Source of the DNA: CAYLUN01 sp964386865 | GTDB lineage: Bacteria > Verrucomicrobiota > Kiritimatiellia > RFP12 > UBA1067 | Assembly (NCBI GenBank): GCA_964386865.1 | Contig: CAYLUN010000023.1 | Location: 1-64,000, forward strand | DNA length: 64,000 bases | Direction of reading: 5' to 3' | In this document: positions 19,801 to 28,588 of the stretch, in pieces | How positions within the stretch are numbered: position 1 is the first letter of the stretch | How the letters are laid out: every line of letters starts with the position of its first letter | Notes under the pieces: generated by a model | The model's input: only the letters and a program-made list of their open reading frames with translations | Told to the model about the DNA's origin: nothing | The model's database searches: none | Translations under genes and position numbers: made by a program

Positions 19801-22800
19801 CCAACGGGATCGCGGGCTCCGGCCGGGCGCGGATGCGCGGCTTGGACAACGCAGCCACGACCGTTAACGTGCTGAGCAACGGAACGCTCTGGGTCGACGC
19901 CGTCGGGACGCACACGGCCGCGCTCACCCTCTACGGCGGCGATACGGGCGAACCTTACGGCCAGCTCCGCATCGACAACGGCGCCGTCTGGGCGGGCACC
20001 GTCACCCTCGCCGGCGACATCACCACGGCCAACGACGGGCTTCTCGGCAGCGAGGCCGGCATCGGTATGATCACGGGGACCATCAGCGACCGCGACGTAA
20101 CCCCGCACCTTGTCAAGAAAGTCGGCGCCCAAACGCTCGTCCTGACGAGCGAGAACACCTACAAGGGGCAGACGTGGGTCGCGAGCGGCGCGTTGCGCGC
20201 CACCTCCATACGGAACGTCGGCGCAGCGAGCAGCGCGCTGGGCGCGCCCGCAGACGCCGGGTCGGGCACCATCAAGATCGGCAGCGGCACGACCGGCGCG
20301 ACCCTGACCTACTTCGGCATGGGTGACACCTCCGACCGCAACATCGACCTCGCGGGCACCTCTGGCGGCGCCACGCTCGACATGTCCGGTACCAACCAGC
20401 TCACGCTGACGGGGAACATGACCTTCTCCAGCCCCAGCCCCGGCACCAACAAAGTCCTCACGCTGCAAGGCTCCACGATCGGCGTCGGCGAGTTCGCCGG
20501 CGTGATCCCCAACGCGAATGGCGGCATGCTGAGCGTGACGAAGGCCGGCACCGGCATCTGGAAGCTCTCGAACGCCAACACCTTCACCGGGGGCGTCACG
20601 CTCTCGGGCGGCACCCTGATCGCGGCCAACCCGCAGGCGCTGAGTACCGGAAGGATCACGATCCCCGGTAATGCGGCGACGCTGGTTCTCGATCACAACG
20701 GCGTCAACGAATACACGAACTATGTCTTCATGAACAGCCTGTCGGTCGCCACGTTCGTTCTGGGTAACGGCGGCGGCACGGAGGCCGTCAGCCATTCGCT
20801 CGGCGACTTCGATTTGGGTTCACTCACCTTGAATGTGCTGGCGGCTACGAACGTCAGCGGTGGCGTCCCCGCGCTGCTCATCCCCTCGATCAATCTCAGC
20901 GCAGGCGGCTCCGGTAGCGTGGTGATCGTTCCGACCAATACGGCGGAGGTGCGCATCGGTACCGCGGCCATTTTGCGGTCTTCGGCGGCGAAAACCCTCG
21001 CGTTGGACGGACTCAGCCTCGGCAATGTCGTTGCCGGGCCGATCAGCAACGGCATCAACACGCTTTCGCTCACCAAGGCCAACGCCAGCACATGGACGCT
21101 CTTGGGCTCCAATTCCTACAGCGGAGCAACCGCCATCAGCGGCGGCAAGCTCGCCTTGGCAGGCACCGACGGCACGATTTCCGGCACCAGCGCCATCACG
21201 CTCTCCGGAAACAGCACGCTGGAACTCCAGAACAGCGAGTTGACCAACAACGCCGACCGCCTGCGCGACACGGTCGCCATCACGCTGAACGGCGGCAAGT
21301 TCGACTTCTCCCACACCGGCGGTGCGGCGCACTACACCGAGACGACCGGACCCTTAGTCATCGGCAGCTTCTCCAACATCGTGCAGACCTCACAGGCCGA
21401 CGAAGGCTACACCTCGGCGGTCTCCTTCGCCTCCATCGCCCACACGGGCGGCGGCAGGCTCGACTTCCGCGGCGCAGGCCTCGGAGATGCGGACGCCCGC
21501 AACCAGGTGCTCATCACCGCCCAGCCGGCCGGCCTGATCGGCCTCTGGGCCACGCACAACGCCACGAATTACGCGGCTTACGACGTAACCCTGGGCGTGG
21601 TTCCTGCCGGCGACGGCGTGTTCACCGACATCCCGGCCCAAGGCGAATACGAGATCGCGAACGACGCCGCGCTCAACGCCCGCATCGGCAGCGACGGCAC
21701 GGCCGGCCCGCTGGCCCTCAACGGTATGCCCGTCAGCGCGCTGAGATCGCTGATGCAGAACTGGAACGTCGCCTCGACCATCGGCATGACCAACCAGACG
21801 CTGCAGGTCGCTGACGTCATGATTGACACGGGCAAGGCGGACCTCACGCTCGGGACGCAGGTTAACGAGGGCTTGGTCATGCCGCCGGCAGCCGGCGGCG
21901 GGCTCACGCTGATCAACCAGTCGGCCAGCCTCCTCACGGTCAACGCCGCCGTCACCAACAACACATCGGCCTCCTCGGTCGCCAAGTATGGGCCGGGCAC
22001 CGTTAAACTCGCGGGCCACAGCAGCTACAGCGGCACCACGCTTATCGACGAGGGCGTCCTCGAGTTCGGCGGCGTGTCTCTCAGCCGCCTGCCCGGCGCC
22101 ATCGGCGGTTCCGGCACGCTCACCAAGAGCGGCACAAACCTGCTGCACCTGCTCGGCGCGAACGCCTACACGGGGCCGACCTTTATCAACGAAGGCGTCC
22201 TCCGCCCCGACAAGGATAGCACGTTCGGCCCAGTCTCAGGCGGAGGTGTGACGATCGCCAGCGGCGCCACCCTCGACCTCGGCTGCGATGGTTCCGTCGG
22301 CGGCACGCGCGGGGCAGACGCGCTCAATCTGGGCGCCCGCCTCTTCACAATCAGCGGCCACGGCGTCAACGGCGCCGGTGCGGTCGTCAACAACTCCGGC
22401 CAGAACCAGATGTACGCGCTCTACCAGGCATCCCTGGCCGGCGACACGACGTTCGGCGGCAACAGGCGCTGGGATTTCCGCAACGCCGCGGGCGTCCTCT
22501 ACATGAACGACAACACCCTGTTCAAAACCGGCATCAATGAGTTCTGTATCATCACCACGACGGTCCACCCCGGCGCCGGACACTTCGTCGTCAACCAGGG
22601 CCTGATGCGCTTCGAGTCGACCAGCACGCTTAACGGAAGCGCCGCCAACACGGTCACGGTCAACAACGGCGCGACGCTCGAAATGTACAACCTCTTCCCG
22701 GCTGTGCCGCCGTACACAGCCATCCTGAACGAGCACGCCCAGTTCCGCGGCTCCAGCGGGGGTAACACGGCTACCAACGTGAATGTCTGGGGCGGGAGCA

Positions 22801-25079
22801 TCACGCTGAACGGCAAAGCTTATTTCTTCGGCAACGTCGCCAATATGAGCTGGACCGCTACCGGTGACATCTCCGGCCCCGGCGCGCTGGTCAAGGCCGG
22901 CAACGCCGCCTCGACCTTCTGGATGATGAGCGGCAACAACACCTACGGCGGCGGCACGATCGTCAGCAACGGCACGCTCTTCGCCAAGTATCCGGGCTCG
23001 CTGCCCGACTACAACGTCCCCGGGAAAGTCTCGGTCGTCGGCGGCGCGACGCTGGCCCTCCACTCCTACGATGGGATCGCGGGCTGGAACGCCGCGCAGC
23101 TCCAGGCCCTCCACGACAACGCGCTGTTCGTGACGAATACCTCCGCGCTCATTCTCGACACGACGCCCTCCTCGGTCACATACACCGGCAACCTCACCCA
23201 GCCGCTGACCCTCACCAAGCAGGGTAACAACACCCTGACGCTGACGGGCGCGAACAGCTTCAACGGGCCCATCAACGTCAACGGCGGCGACCTTGCGATG
23301 AACGGCGGGCCGAACCACCGCCTCGGCAACGTCACGATCGGAAACGCCTCCGTCCTGGTCACGAGCGACGCGGCCGCGCACACCTACGCCACCAACACGA
23401 TCGTAGGCAATGCCGCCGCCGACTTCGGGCGCATGACACTCGCGGGCAGCGCCGTCTGGGGTACCGTCCTGCCGATCCAGAACAGGGCCTCGCCGCAACT
23501 CTCCGTCGGCAACAGCGGCCGCGGCGTCTTCATCCTCCAGGACAACGCCGTGCTGACCAACAAGTTCGTGGTCGGCGTCAACGGCGGCAGCCACGGCGCC
23601 ATCTACCAGCGCGGCAACAGTTTCTTCCACAACTGGGGCGGCCAGGGCAACGACTCGCGCGTCGGCCAGAACGGCTACGGCTACTACGAGCTGAGCGGCG
23701 GCACCATGACGAACAACGGTTACTTCCAGTTAGGCGTCGGCACCACCGGCATCGGCATCCTGTCGCAGTACGGCGGCGCCTTCCGTCAGGCCACCCAGTA
23801 CGGCGGCCAGTTCGGCCTCAGCCGCGGCGGCGTCGGCGTGGTCTATCTGGCGGGCGGCACGTTCGCGTCGTTCGTCAGCATGAACGTCGGCGACACCTCC
23901 GACAATACCCTGACGGGCGGCACGGCCATCTTCACGGTGGACGGCACCAGCGACGTGCTGGTCACGGGCAACGTCAACGTGGGCGACCGCACCAACATGT
24001 TCGCTTCGGTCAACCTCAACGGCGGCACGCTCACCGCGAACCTGATCGCGAAGGGCAGCCGCCCCACCGCGACCGCGCTGCTGGGCTTCGACGGCGGAAC
24101 CTACCGCGCCCGTACGTCCGGCAACCTGTTCGGCGCCAACGCGAATACGCTCGACAAGGTGCTCGTCTACGCCGGCGGCGCGACGCTCGACTCCTCCAAC
24201 CTGGCGGTCACGGCCAACGCCAACCTGCTCGCCCCGTCGGGTAACGGCGTGGCCAGCATCACGCTCGCGCCGCGCGGCGGCTACATCGGGCCGCCTATGG
24301 TCACGATCACGGGCGGCGGCGGCGCAGGCGCGACCGCGCTCGCGAACTTCGACTCGGCCAGCGGCTTCGTGACCGGCGTCACCATCACCTCGCCCGGCTA
24401 CGACTACCTGACCGCCCCCACCGTCACCCTCTCCGGCGGCGGCACCAACCTGCAAACCGCCGTCACCGGCGTGACGCTCGCCCCGAACGTGAGCGGCGGG
24501 CTCACGAAGCGGGGCACCAGCACGCTGACGCTGTCGGGCACCAACACCTTCGGCGGCGCGCTCACGCTGGCCGAAGGCACGCTCAAGCCCGCCCACGGGC
24601 TTGCGATCCCGACGGGCGCGACGCTCGCCTTCGCCGGCGGCACGCTGGACCTGAACGGGATGACGCTCTCAAACCTGGTCAGCACGACGTCGGCCCTGAG
24701 CGGCAGCATCACGAACGGCACGCTGCGGACCATGATCTCGCCGGCCGGCGAGTACTGCACCGGCACGCAGTCCTACGGCCTGACGGCACGCGCGTCCGGC
24801 TCGCTCCAGGCCCTCTACCTCGCGGATGTGACCACCGACGGCGCCTGCGACGTGCTGGCGGTGCAGGGCGACATCGACCTTGGCAGCTATGCCCTGCAGA
24901 TCGTGGATCTGGACGGACTTGACCGCAGCCGGCAGTACACCATCCTAACCTGCACTGGCACGCTTACCGGCGCCTTCGCCTACACCAACCTGCCGGACTC
25001 CCGCTGGAAGCTCTACAGCCAGGCAGACCACTCGCTCAAGCTGCTCTTCTCCGACGGCATGCTGCTCAAAATTCGATAA
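16893..25079 (+). CDS. giant beta-strand-repeat secreted protein (about 2729 aa)
   Basis: Preferred start is ATG 16893. The in-frame GTG at 16887 lies inside the GAGGTG Shine-Dalgarno (16884-16889), the same SD found before the previous paralogue. The signal peptide (about 1-28, ending SLSQA before ANGTW) leads into the FWTN-NWS-PYP motif. Architecture matches the previous gene: about eleven PATR-like repeats, two copies of the 260-residue module (from about residues 533 and 1455), a DYSGFTGVWNIG segment between them, HNWGGQGNDSRVG block, GGGGAGATA repeats, then the C-terminal module ending DGMLLKIR. A stretch near residues 1270-1370 (LGNGGGTEAVSHSLGDF) has no obvious counterpart in the 2687-aa paralogue. 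No PA14-like domain or barrel. An adhesin or matrix role is inferred only from repeat type. Confidence 0.9.
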   Translation: MLRIMSCRRLSYAASALAAGLCASLSQAANGTWYSTNSVVGSAFWTNSYNWSAQPYPAGDQTATFNNSGNGRTTVDVAGLTLGCKDIFFDTANAAAYTLGSGGANGQALVFTNNSIVRVASSVNSNQTIDAITMLGHDRAASSHNLRNDKTLANVLVLAGNVTATNSGGTAGAKTLITLGTGSFLISGNVSPGGGSSLTITNGTFGQLTMTGSNRVNTVMHANGAVYLSGTNRIDTYNLNTDRPLILGGTNIFTTLNANGTPLFPATVTVTNGGTLAIANGGGNGIVCSQDTVINGQGTIFLSSAGGENYADNGVANGKTCVISAKLTGPYGFEYYHTTYFGTFVLSNPLNDFPQNVIINAGGPGGGTISVSVINNRNVPGNLGAGTSFIFGTCNYGRLLYTGSGETTDRIIDIRTNGVIESAGTGTLKFTSPVTVSTAAGVKTLVLRGSTTGSGQFAGLLRNGSATAPLAVSKAGTGTWYLTATNTYTSATVLGEGTLALADVYGSILLSSSIVISNSATLLLDNTSANNTNRLGNAIPLVFNGGTLRLANTAGSADYLEEVGPVTLSAGNATIATTQAAAGQTATLRLASLAHAVGGAVDFTGAGLGGSDRNRIFITGQPDGLIGPWATVNGNTLAAYSATLGVYAAGPVMHTDVAARGPSTIVSNDSSNVRINTDGVSGPIALGSDVTRVASILQNTTTPATIDTASKTLQTGGLVIPSGRAAVTVGQAAGDGAISALQANGELTLNNDSANGLTVNAVIADNGAASKLNKAGSGTVTLTASNTFSGDTGVGGGTLVLANADALQNSTLTTGGTAFDSSVAGHAFNVGNINGTLNLALVDNAASPSAVSLTVGQNDANGLINGTVTGNGSLTKTGAGVLTLTGANTFNGGLAVQQGVVIASNANALGVGPVVSSGTLNLHAGAVTYSGLAAALTGSGTNNVVLGMGFTTADLNGDYSGFTGVWNIGTNGIAGSGRARMRGLDNAATTVNVLSNGTLWVDAVGTHTAALTLYGGDTGEPYGQLRIDNGAVWAGTVTLAGDITTANDGLLGSEAGIGMITGTISDRDVTPHLVKKVGAQTLVLTSENTYKGQTWVASGALRATSIRNVGAASSALGAPADAGSGTIKIGSGTTGATLTYFGMGDTSDRNIDLAGTSGGATLDMSGTNQLTLTGNMTFSSPSPGTNKVLTLQGSTIGVGEFAGVIPNANGGMLSVTKAGTGIWKLSNANTFTGGVTLSGGTLIAANPQALSTGRITIPGNAATLVLDHNGVNEYTNYVFMNSLSVATFVLGNGGGTEAVSHSLGDFDLGSLTLNVLAATNVSGGVPALLIPSINLSAGGSGSVVIVPTNTAEVRIGTAAILRSSAAKTLALDGLSLGNVVAGPISNGINTLSLTKANASTWTLLGSNSYSGATAISGGKLALAGTDGTISGTSAITLSGNSTLELQNSELTNNADRLRDTVAITLNGGKFDFSHTGGAAHYTETTGPLVIGSFSNIVQTSQADEGYTSAVSFASIAHTGGGRLDFRGAGLGDADARNQVLITAQPAGLIGLWATHNATNYAAYDVTLGVVPAGDGVFTDIPAQGEYEIANDAALNARIGSDGTAGPLALNGMPVSALRSLMQNWNVASTIGMTNQTLQVADVMIDTGKADLTLGTQVNEGLVMPPAAGGGLTLINQSASLLTVNAAVTNNTSASSVAKYGPGTVKLAGHSSYSGTTLIDEGVLEFGGVSLSRLPGAIGGSGTLTKSGTNLLHLLGANAYTGPTFINEGVLRPDKDSTFGPVSGGGVTIASGATLDLGCDGSVGGTRGADALNLGARLFTISGHGVNGAGAVVNNSGQNQMYALYQASLAGDTTFGGNRRWDFRNAAGVLYMNDNTLFKTGINEFCIITTTVHPGAGHFVVNQGLMRFESTSTLNGSAANTVTVNNGATLEMYNLFPAVPPYTAILNEHAQFRGSSGGNTATNVNVWGGSITLNGKAYFFGNVANMSWTATGDISGPGALVKAGNAASTFWMMSGNNTYGGGTIVSNGTLFAKYPGSLPDYNVPGKVSVVGGATLALHSYDGIAGWNAAQLQALHDNALFVTNTSALILDTTPSSVTYTGNLTQPLTLTKQGNNTLTLTGANSFNGPINVNGGDLAMNGGPNHRLGNVTIGNASVLVTSDAAAHTYATNTIVGNAAADFGRMTLAGSAVWGTVLPIQNRASPQLSVGNSGRGVFILQDNAVLTNKFVVGVNGGSHGAIYQRGNSFFHNWGGQGNDSRVGQNGYGYYELSGGTMTNNGYFQLGVGTTGIGILSQYGGAFRQATQYGGQFGLSRGGVGVVYLAGGTFASFVSMNVGDTSDNTLTGGTAIFTVDGTSDVLVTGNVNVGDRTNMFASVNLNGGTLTANLIAKGSRPTATALLGFDGGTYRARTSGNLFGANANTLDKVLVYAGGATLDSSNLAVTANANLLAPSGNGVASITLAPRGGYIGPPMVTITGGGGAGATALANFDSASGFVTGVTITSPGYDYLTAPTVTLSGGGTNLQTAVTGVTLAPNVSGGLTKRGTSTLTLSGTNTFGGALTLAEGTLKPAHGLAIPTGATLAFAGGTLDLNGMTLSNLVSTTSALSGSITNGTLRTMISPAGEYCTGTQSYGLTARASGSLQALYLADVTTDGACDVLAVQGDIDLGSYALQIVDLDGLDRSRQYTILTCTGTLTGAFAYTNLPDSRWKLYSQADHSLKLLFSDGMLLKIR

Positions 25080-25106
25080 ACCTGCTGCACAGCAGACTTG
25101 CAGTCG

Positions 25107-25133
25107 GCACACGGGCGTCTGGCGCCCGTGTGC
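25107..25133 (+). terminator. perfect 11-bp hairpin ending the giant-gene array
   Basis: GCACACGGGCG and its exact reverse complement surround a 5-nt loop, 27 nt after the stop. No T tract follows. Confidence 0.6.
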
Positions 25134-25260
25134 TGGCATTAGTCCCTTACGCGAACGGCCTTAGCCCGGCCATCCTTCGCTGGTGAACTGTCGGCGACCC
25201 GCGCCCCTGCGCACACGTGGCCTTTGCGCTCAAAGGGCCATCCCAAACGGGTAAAGCCGA

Positions 25261-25289
25261 TTGACTTGGGCGCAGCAGACAGGTAACAT
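25261..25289 (+). promoter_or_regulatory. sigma70-like promoter of the Sel1-repeat gene
   Basis: TTGACT (25261-25266), 17-bp spacer, TAACAT (25284-25289). An in-frame TTG and the ATG at 25288 fall inside these boxes, which argues for the downstream start at 25318. Confidence 0.55.
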
Positions 25290-25317
25290 GTGCGCTCATT
25301 TGAGTAGTTCAACCACG

Positions 25318-25812
25318 ATGCCATCTCACAGACCATTGTCGAACATCGAGACTGCCGCCGATGCCGGTGACCCTGAAGCGCTATATGAGCTCGGCACCTG
25401 CTATGCGTACGGACATGGCGTCCCCATCAACATCCGCAAGGCGCTGGAGCTTTGGATGGCTGCGGCGCTCCAGGGACACGCGACTGCGGTGTATCGAATC
25501 GGCCTCTGTTACTCCCTTGGAACCTGCGTGCCGCAAAACACGGACACCGCTGTGCAAATGTGGCAGAAGGCGGCGTCAGGTGGCTGCAGGGAGGCCATGC
25601 ACACGCTCGGCGTGTGCCACCTGCACGGCGACGGCGTGGCCCAGAGCACGCCCCACGCGGTCATGTGGCTCCTGCTCGCCAGCACCCACTCCCATGCCGA
25701 GGCCGACGAGGTTCTGCACGAGCTGAACCCCACGATCTCGGACGATGACCGCGACGAAGGCATCCGCCTCATGTCGGATTGGCTACAACGCCAGTCGTCC
25801 GAACCCGGCTGA
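25318..25812 (+). CDS. Sel1-repeat (TPR-like) protein
   Basis: About three Sel1-type repeats are visible, for example AADAGDPEALYELGTCYAYG, GHATAVYRIGLCYSLG and GCREAMHTLGVCHLHGDGV. These alpha-alpha hairpins are protein-interaction scaffolds in the family. No signal peptide or membrane segment is seen with this start, so a cytoplasmic location is inferred. Start chosen at ATG 25318 (164 aa) because upstream in-frame starts overlap the promoter; its ribosome-binding site is weak. The protein has several cysteines (Cys-Tyr and Cys-His within repeats). It stands alone between two terminator- or repeat-containing spacers, and its partner cannot be predicted. Confidence 0.75.
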   Translation: MPSHRPLSNIETAADAGDPEALYELGTCYAYGHGVPINIRKALELWMAAALQGHATAVYRIGLCYSLGTCVPQNTDTAVQMWQKAASGGCREAMHTLGVCHLHGDGVAQSTPHAVMWLLLASTHSHAEADEVLHELNPTISDDDRDEGIRLMSDWLQRQSSEPG

Positions 25813-25829
25813 CCGCCCGTTTCCCGCCC

Positions 25830-25884
25830 ATTCTCGCTCTGGCCAAGAAGCGCCTCACGGCGTCCCCTCAAACATGAGCTAACG
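25830..25884 (+). repeat. 40-bp dispersed repeat, copy 1
   Basis: Contains GGCCAAGAAGCGCCTCACGG and continues through CAAAC-TGAG; the second copy lies at 39750-39802. Both copies keep an open frame reading AKKRLTA..QT followed by TGA. It lies in the spacer before the TetR promoter. Confidence 0.7.
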
Positions 25885-25969
25885 CGGGCGACTCCGCTTG
25901 TGGCGTGCCAGCAAGGTCATTCTTCCAAGCATGGCCAGAACGAGAACCGCTGCCCGCTTTCACTCGCGC

Positions 25970-26016
25970 TTGACGACAGCGCCCCCGCCTGCTACTATTC
26001 AAACAAACGTATGAAT
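25970..26016 (+). promoter_or_regulatory. promoter and palindromic operator of the TetR-efflux operon
   Basis: TTGACG (25970-25975), 17-bp spacer, TACTAT (25993-25998). Overlapping the end of the -10 box and the start codon is an imperfect palindrome at 25997-26016, ATTCAAAC-AAAC-GTATGAAT, with 7 of 8 arm positions matching. The position suits autorepression by the TetR protein. The expected transcript start leaves only a few untranslated bases. Confidence 0.6.
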
Positions 26017-26703
26017 CAAACTGTTAAGACCCGTCTGGCGCGGGGCGCAGCCGCGACGCGCGAGCGGCTGCTTGACGCCGCCGAAGCGCTCTTCGCCGAC
26101 CGGGGCTACCACGCCGTCTCGATGCGCGACATCGCCGGCCGCGCCCGCGTGAACCTGGCCGCGGCGGGCTACCACTACGGCTCGAAGGAGAACCTCTTTG
26201 TCGAGGCGCTAAGCCGGCGCATCCGCCCGCTGAACGAGCGGCGCCTCGCGTCGCTCACCGCCCTCGAGCGCCGCCGTCGCCCCCCCGCCCTTTCCGAGGT
26301 TCTCGACGCCTTCGCCCGCGTGATGATCGAAGAGGCGCTAAGTAACCCCGAGACCGGCCGCCGGCTCAACCGACTGCTCAGCCGCGCCTTCGCCGAGTCG
26401 GACGAGATCGCCCAGCACATCTTCAGGCAGGAGCTACTCCACGTGGCGCTGCGCTTCATTCAGGCGCTCCGCCGGATCACGCCCGGGCTGTCCGAGGAGC
26501 AGGCGGGCCTCGGCCTCGCACTCTACGCGGGCTGCCTCATCCACATGCTGCGATGGGCCGTCAATCCGCCCTTTCCCGAACTTATGGCCGCCCAAGCCAA
26601 GCCCGACCCCGGCGCGCTGATGGCGACGCTCGTGGCCTTCGGCACCGCCGGCTTCCGGAAGCTCGCCACCTCCTCCACGAAGCCTCACGGAGGCCGCGCA
26701 TGA
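26011..26703 (+). CDS. TetR-family transcriptional repressor
   Basis: 230 aa from ATG 26011. The upstream in-frame region runs through the promoter and is not coding. Residues about 10-60 form the TetR helix-turn-helix: TRERLLDAAEALFADRGYHA, then AGYHYGSKENLF. The rest fits the CerR/YbiH-like subgroup, with RPLNERRLASL after the DNA-binding part. It is the first gene of a tightly packed operon: its stop overlaps the start of the permease gene (ATGA). It probably senses an exported small molecule and represses its own operon through the palindrome at its start. Ligand unknown. Confidence 0.9.
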   Translation: MNQTVKTRLARGAAATRERLLDAAEALFADRGYHAVSMRDIAGRARVNLAAAGYHYGSKENLFVEALSRRIRPLNERRLASLTALERRRRPPALSEVLDAFARVMIEEALSNPETGRRLNRLLSRAFAESDEIAQHIFRQELLHVALRFIQALRRITPGLSEEQAGLGLALYAGCLIHMLRWAVNPPFPELMAAQAKPDPGALMATLVAFGTAGFRKLATSSTKPHGGRA

Positions 26704-27836
26704 TCCGCATTGCGCTCAAAATGCTATTCGGCGACCGCGGCAAGTACGTTATGCTGATCAGCGGCATTACGTTCGCCACGCTGCTCATGGCGCAGGGCAT
26801 GTCGCTGTTTTGCGGCCTCATGTCCTGGACCTATTCCACCCTTCGCAACGTGCGCGTGCCGGTTTGGGTCGCCGACCCCAAAGTCGAGCAGTGCAACGAC
26901 AACAAGCCCATGCGCGACACCGACACCACCCGCGTGCGCTCCGTCGACGGCGTGGCCTGGGCCGTGCCCCTCTACCAGGGCATCTCCATGGCCCGCCTCA
27001 CCGACGGCACCTCCAAGATGATCACCCTCATCGGCCTGGACAGCAACACCTTGATCGGAGCGCCGACCGCGATTATCGCAGGCCGCCTAGAAGACCTGCG
27101 CATGCCCAATACCGTCATCCTCGACGACTTCGGCGTCGAGCGACTGAGCGCGGGCCGCGGCCGCCCCATCGGCGTCGGCGACGTCTTCGAAATCAACGAC
27201 CGCGAGGCCCGTATCGTCGCGATCTGCCAGAGCTACCGCTCCTTCACCGGCGGCCCCTACGTATTCACCACCTACGACCGCGCCGTCCAGTACGCGCCCA
27301 ACCAGCGCAAGATGCTGAGCTTCATCCTCGCCGCCCCGCAGCCCGGCATCTCGGATGAGGAGCTCGCCCGACGCATCGCCGAGCGCACCGGCCTCGCCGC
27401 CTTCACCCACCGCGAGTTCATGTGGTCCACCATCATGTGGTACATCCGCAACACCGGCATCCCCATCAACGTCGGAACCATCGTCATCATCGGCTTTATC
27501 ATTGGCGCGGCCATCTCCGGCCAGACCTTCTACTCCTTTGTGCTCGAGAACACCCGTCACTTCGCGGCCCTCCGTGCCATGGGCGCCAGCAGCGGCGAGC
27601 TCTCCCGCATGCTGCTCTCCCAAGCGCTGCTCGTCGGCTTCATCGGGTACGGCACCGGCCTCGGCCTCGTCTCCTTCCTCGGCAACAACCTGCTCCGCCT
27701 CGGCAAGGTTCCCTTCCTCTTGCTCTGGCAGATCACCGCCATCGTCGGCGTCGCCGTCCTCGTCATCGTGGCCCTCTCGGCCCTCATCGGCATCGCCCGC
27801 ATCGCGCGGCTCGAGCCCGCCATCGTCTTCAGGTAA
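26700..27836 (+). CDS. DevC-type ABC transporter permease (FtsX domain)
   Basis: 378 aa starting at the ATG that overlaps the TetR stop. One N-terminal membrane segment (about 17-39) is followed by a MacB-like periplasmic domain (about 40-250, LIGLDSNTLIGAPTAIIAG) and three C-terminal segments of the FtsX fold (about 255-375). Length and layout fit DevC/MacB-type permeases that work with a separate ATPase and a membrane-fusion protein to export molecules across the envelope. The ATPase gene follows after 5 nt. The substrate cannot be read from the sequence. Confidence 0.88.
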   Translation: MIRIALKMLFGDRGKYVMLISGITFATLLMAQGMSLFCGLMSWTYSTLRNVRVPVWVADPKVEQCNDNKPMRDTDTTRVRSVDGVAWAVPLYQGISMARLTDGTSKMITLIGLDSNTLIGAPTAIIAGRLEDLRMPNTVILDDFGVERLSAGRGRPIGVGDVFEINDREARIVAICQSYRSFTGGPYVFTTYDRAVQYAPNQRKMLSFILAAPQPGISDEELARRIAERTGLAAFTHREFMWSTIMWYIRNTGIPINVGTIVIIGFIIGAAISGQTFYSFVLENTRHFAALRAMGASSGELSRMLLSQALLVGFIGYGTGLGLVSFLGNNLLRLGKVPFLLLWQITAIVGVAVLVIVALSALIGIARIARLEPAIVFR

Positions 27837-27841
27837 CCGCC

Positions 27842-28567
27842 ATGTCAGCGCTCGGCATCAACGTTCAGTCTGTGGACAAGAGCTTCGGCCGCGGCGAAGC
27901 CCGAACCGTCGTGCTCAAGAAGACCGACTTCGCGGTCGAGACCGGCCGCCTCACCATGCTCGTCGGGCCCTCCGGCTGCGGCAAGACCACCCTGCTCAGC
28001 ATCATCGCCGGCACCCTGCATGCCGACAGCGGCGCGATCGAGGTGCTCGGCCAGCGCCTCGACAAAATGGGGCCGAATGCGGTCGCCAAGTTCCGCTCAC
28101 ACAACCTCGGCTTCATCTTCCAACAGTTCAACCTGATCCCGACCCTCACCGCCGTCGAAAACGTCTCCGTGCCCCTCGTCATCCAGGGCCGCGCCCACCG
28201 CCACGCCGAGAAGAAGGCGCGGGAGGTGCTCGAGTGGGTCGGCCTCGCCGACCACGCCGACTTCCGCCCCGCCAAGATGTCCGGCGGCCAGCAGCAGCGC
28301 GTGGCCATCGCGCGGGCCCTCGTCCACGAGCCTCCCATCATCCTCTGCGATGAGCCCACCTCTTCGCTCGACAGCGAGAACGGCCGCCACGTCATGGACC
28401 TCCTGTGCAAGGCCGCCAGCCAGAACGACCGCCTCGTGTTGGTCGTCACCCACGACAACCGCACGTACGGCTTTGCCGACCACATGGCCGAGATGGAGGA
28501 CGGCCGCATCTTCCGCACCCTCAGAACCCACGAGGAGATCCTCGCGCTCCACCCGCCCGGATCCTAA
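27842..28567 (+). CDS. ABC transporter ATP-binding protein (DevA/LolD type)
   Basis: 241 aa. Walker A GPSGCGKTT is at residues 42-50, the Q-loop lies in FQQFNL, the signature MSGGQQQR starts at about 146, Walker B is IILCDEP, and the switch histidine is in VVTHD. All catalytic motifs are intact. It belongs to the MacB/LolD/DevA group of ATPases and should energise the adjacent permease at the inner membrane. Start ATG 27842 follows the permease stop by 5 nt. Confidence 0.93.
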   Translation: MSALGINVQSVDKSFGRGEARTVVLKKTDFAVETGRLTMLVGPSGCGKTTLLSIIAGTLHADSGAIEVLGQRLDKMGPNAVAKFRSHNLGFIFQQFNLIPTLTAVENVSVPLVIQGRAHRHAEKKAREVLEWVGLADHADFRPAKMSGGQQQRVAIARALVHEPPIILCDEPTSSLDSENGRHVMDLLCKAASQNDRLVLVVTHDNRTYGFADHMAEMEDGRIFRTLRTHEEILALHPPGS

Positions 28568-28588
28568 CGCCCCTTCAGGAGAAACGCC

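Noticed and set aside
16700..25079. Autotransporter barrel, LPXTG or PEP-CTERM at the end of the giant proteins
   Set aside because: The last 300 residues show none of the alternating amphipathic strands ending in an aromatic residue, no LPXTG and no hydrophobic segment with basic tail.
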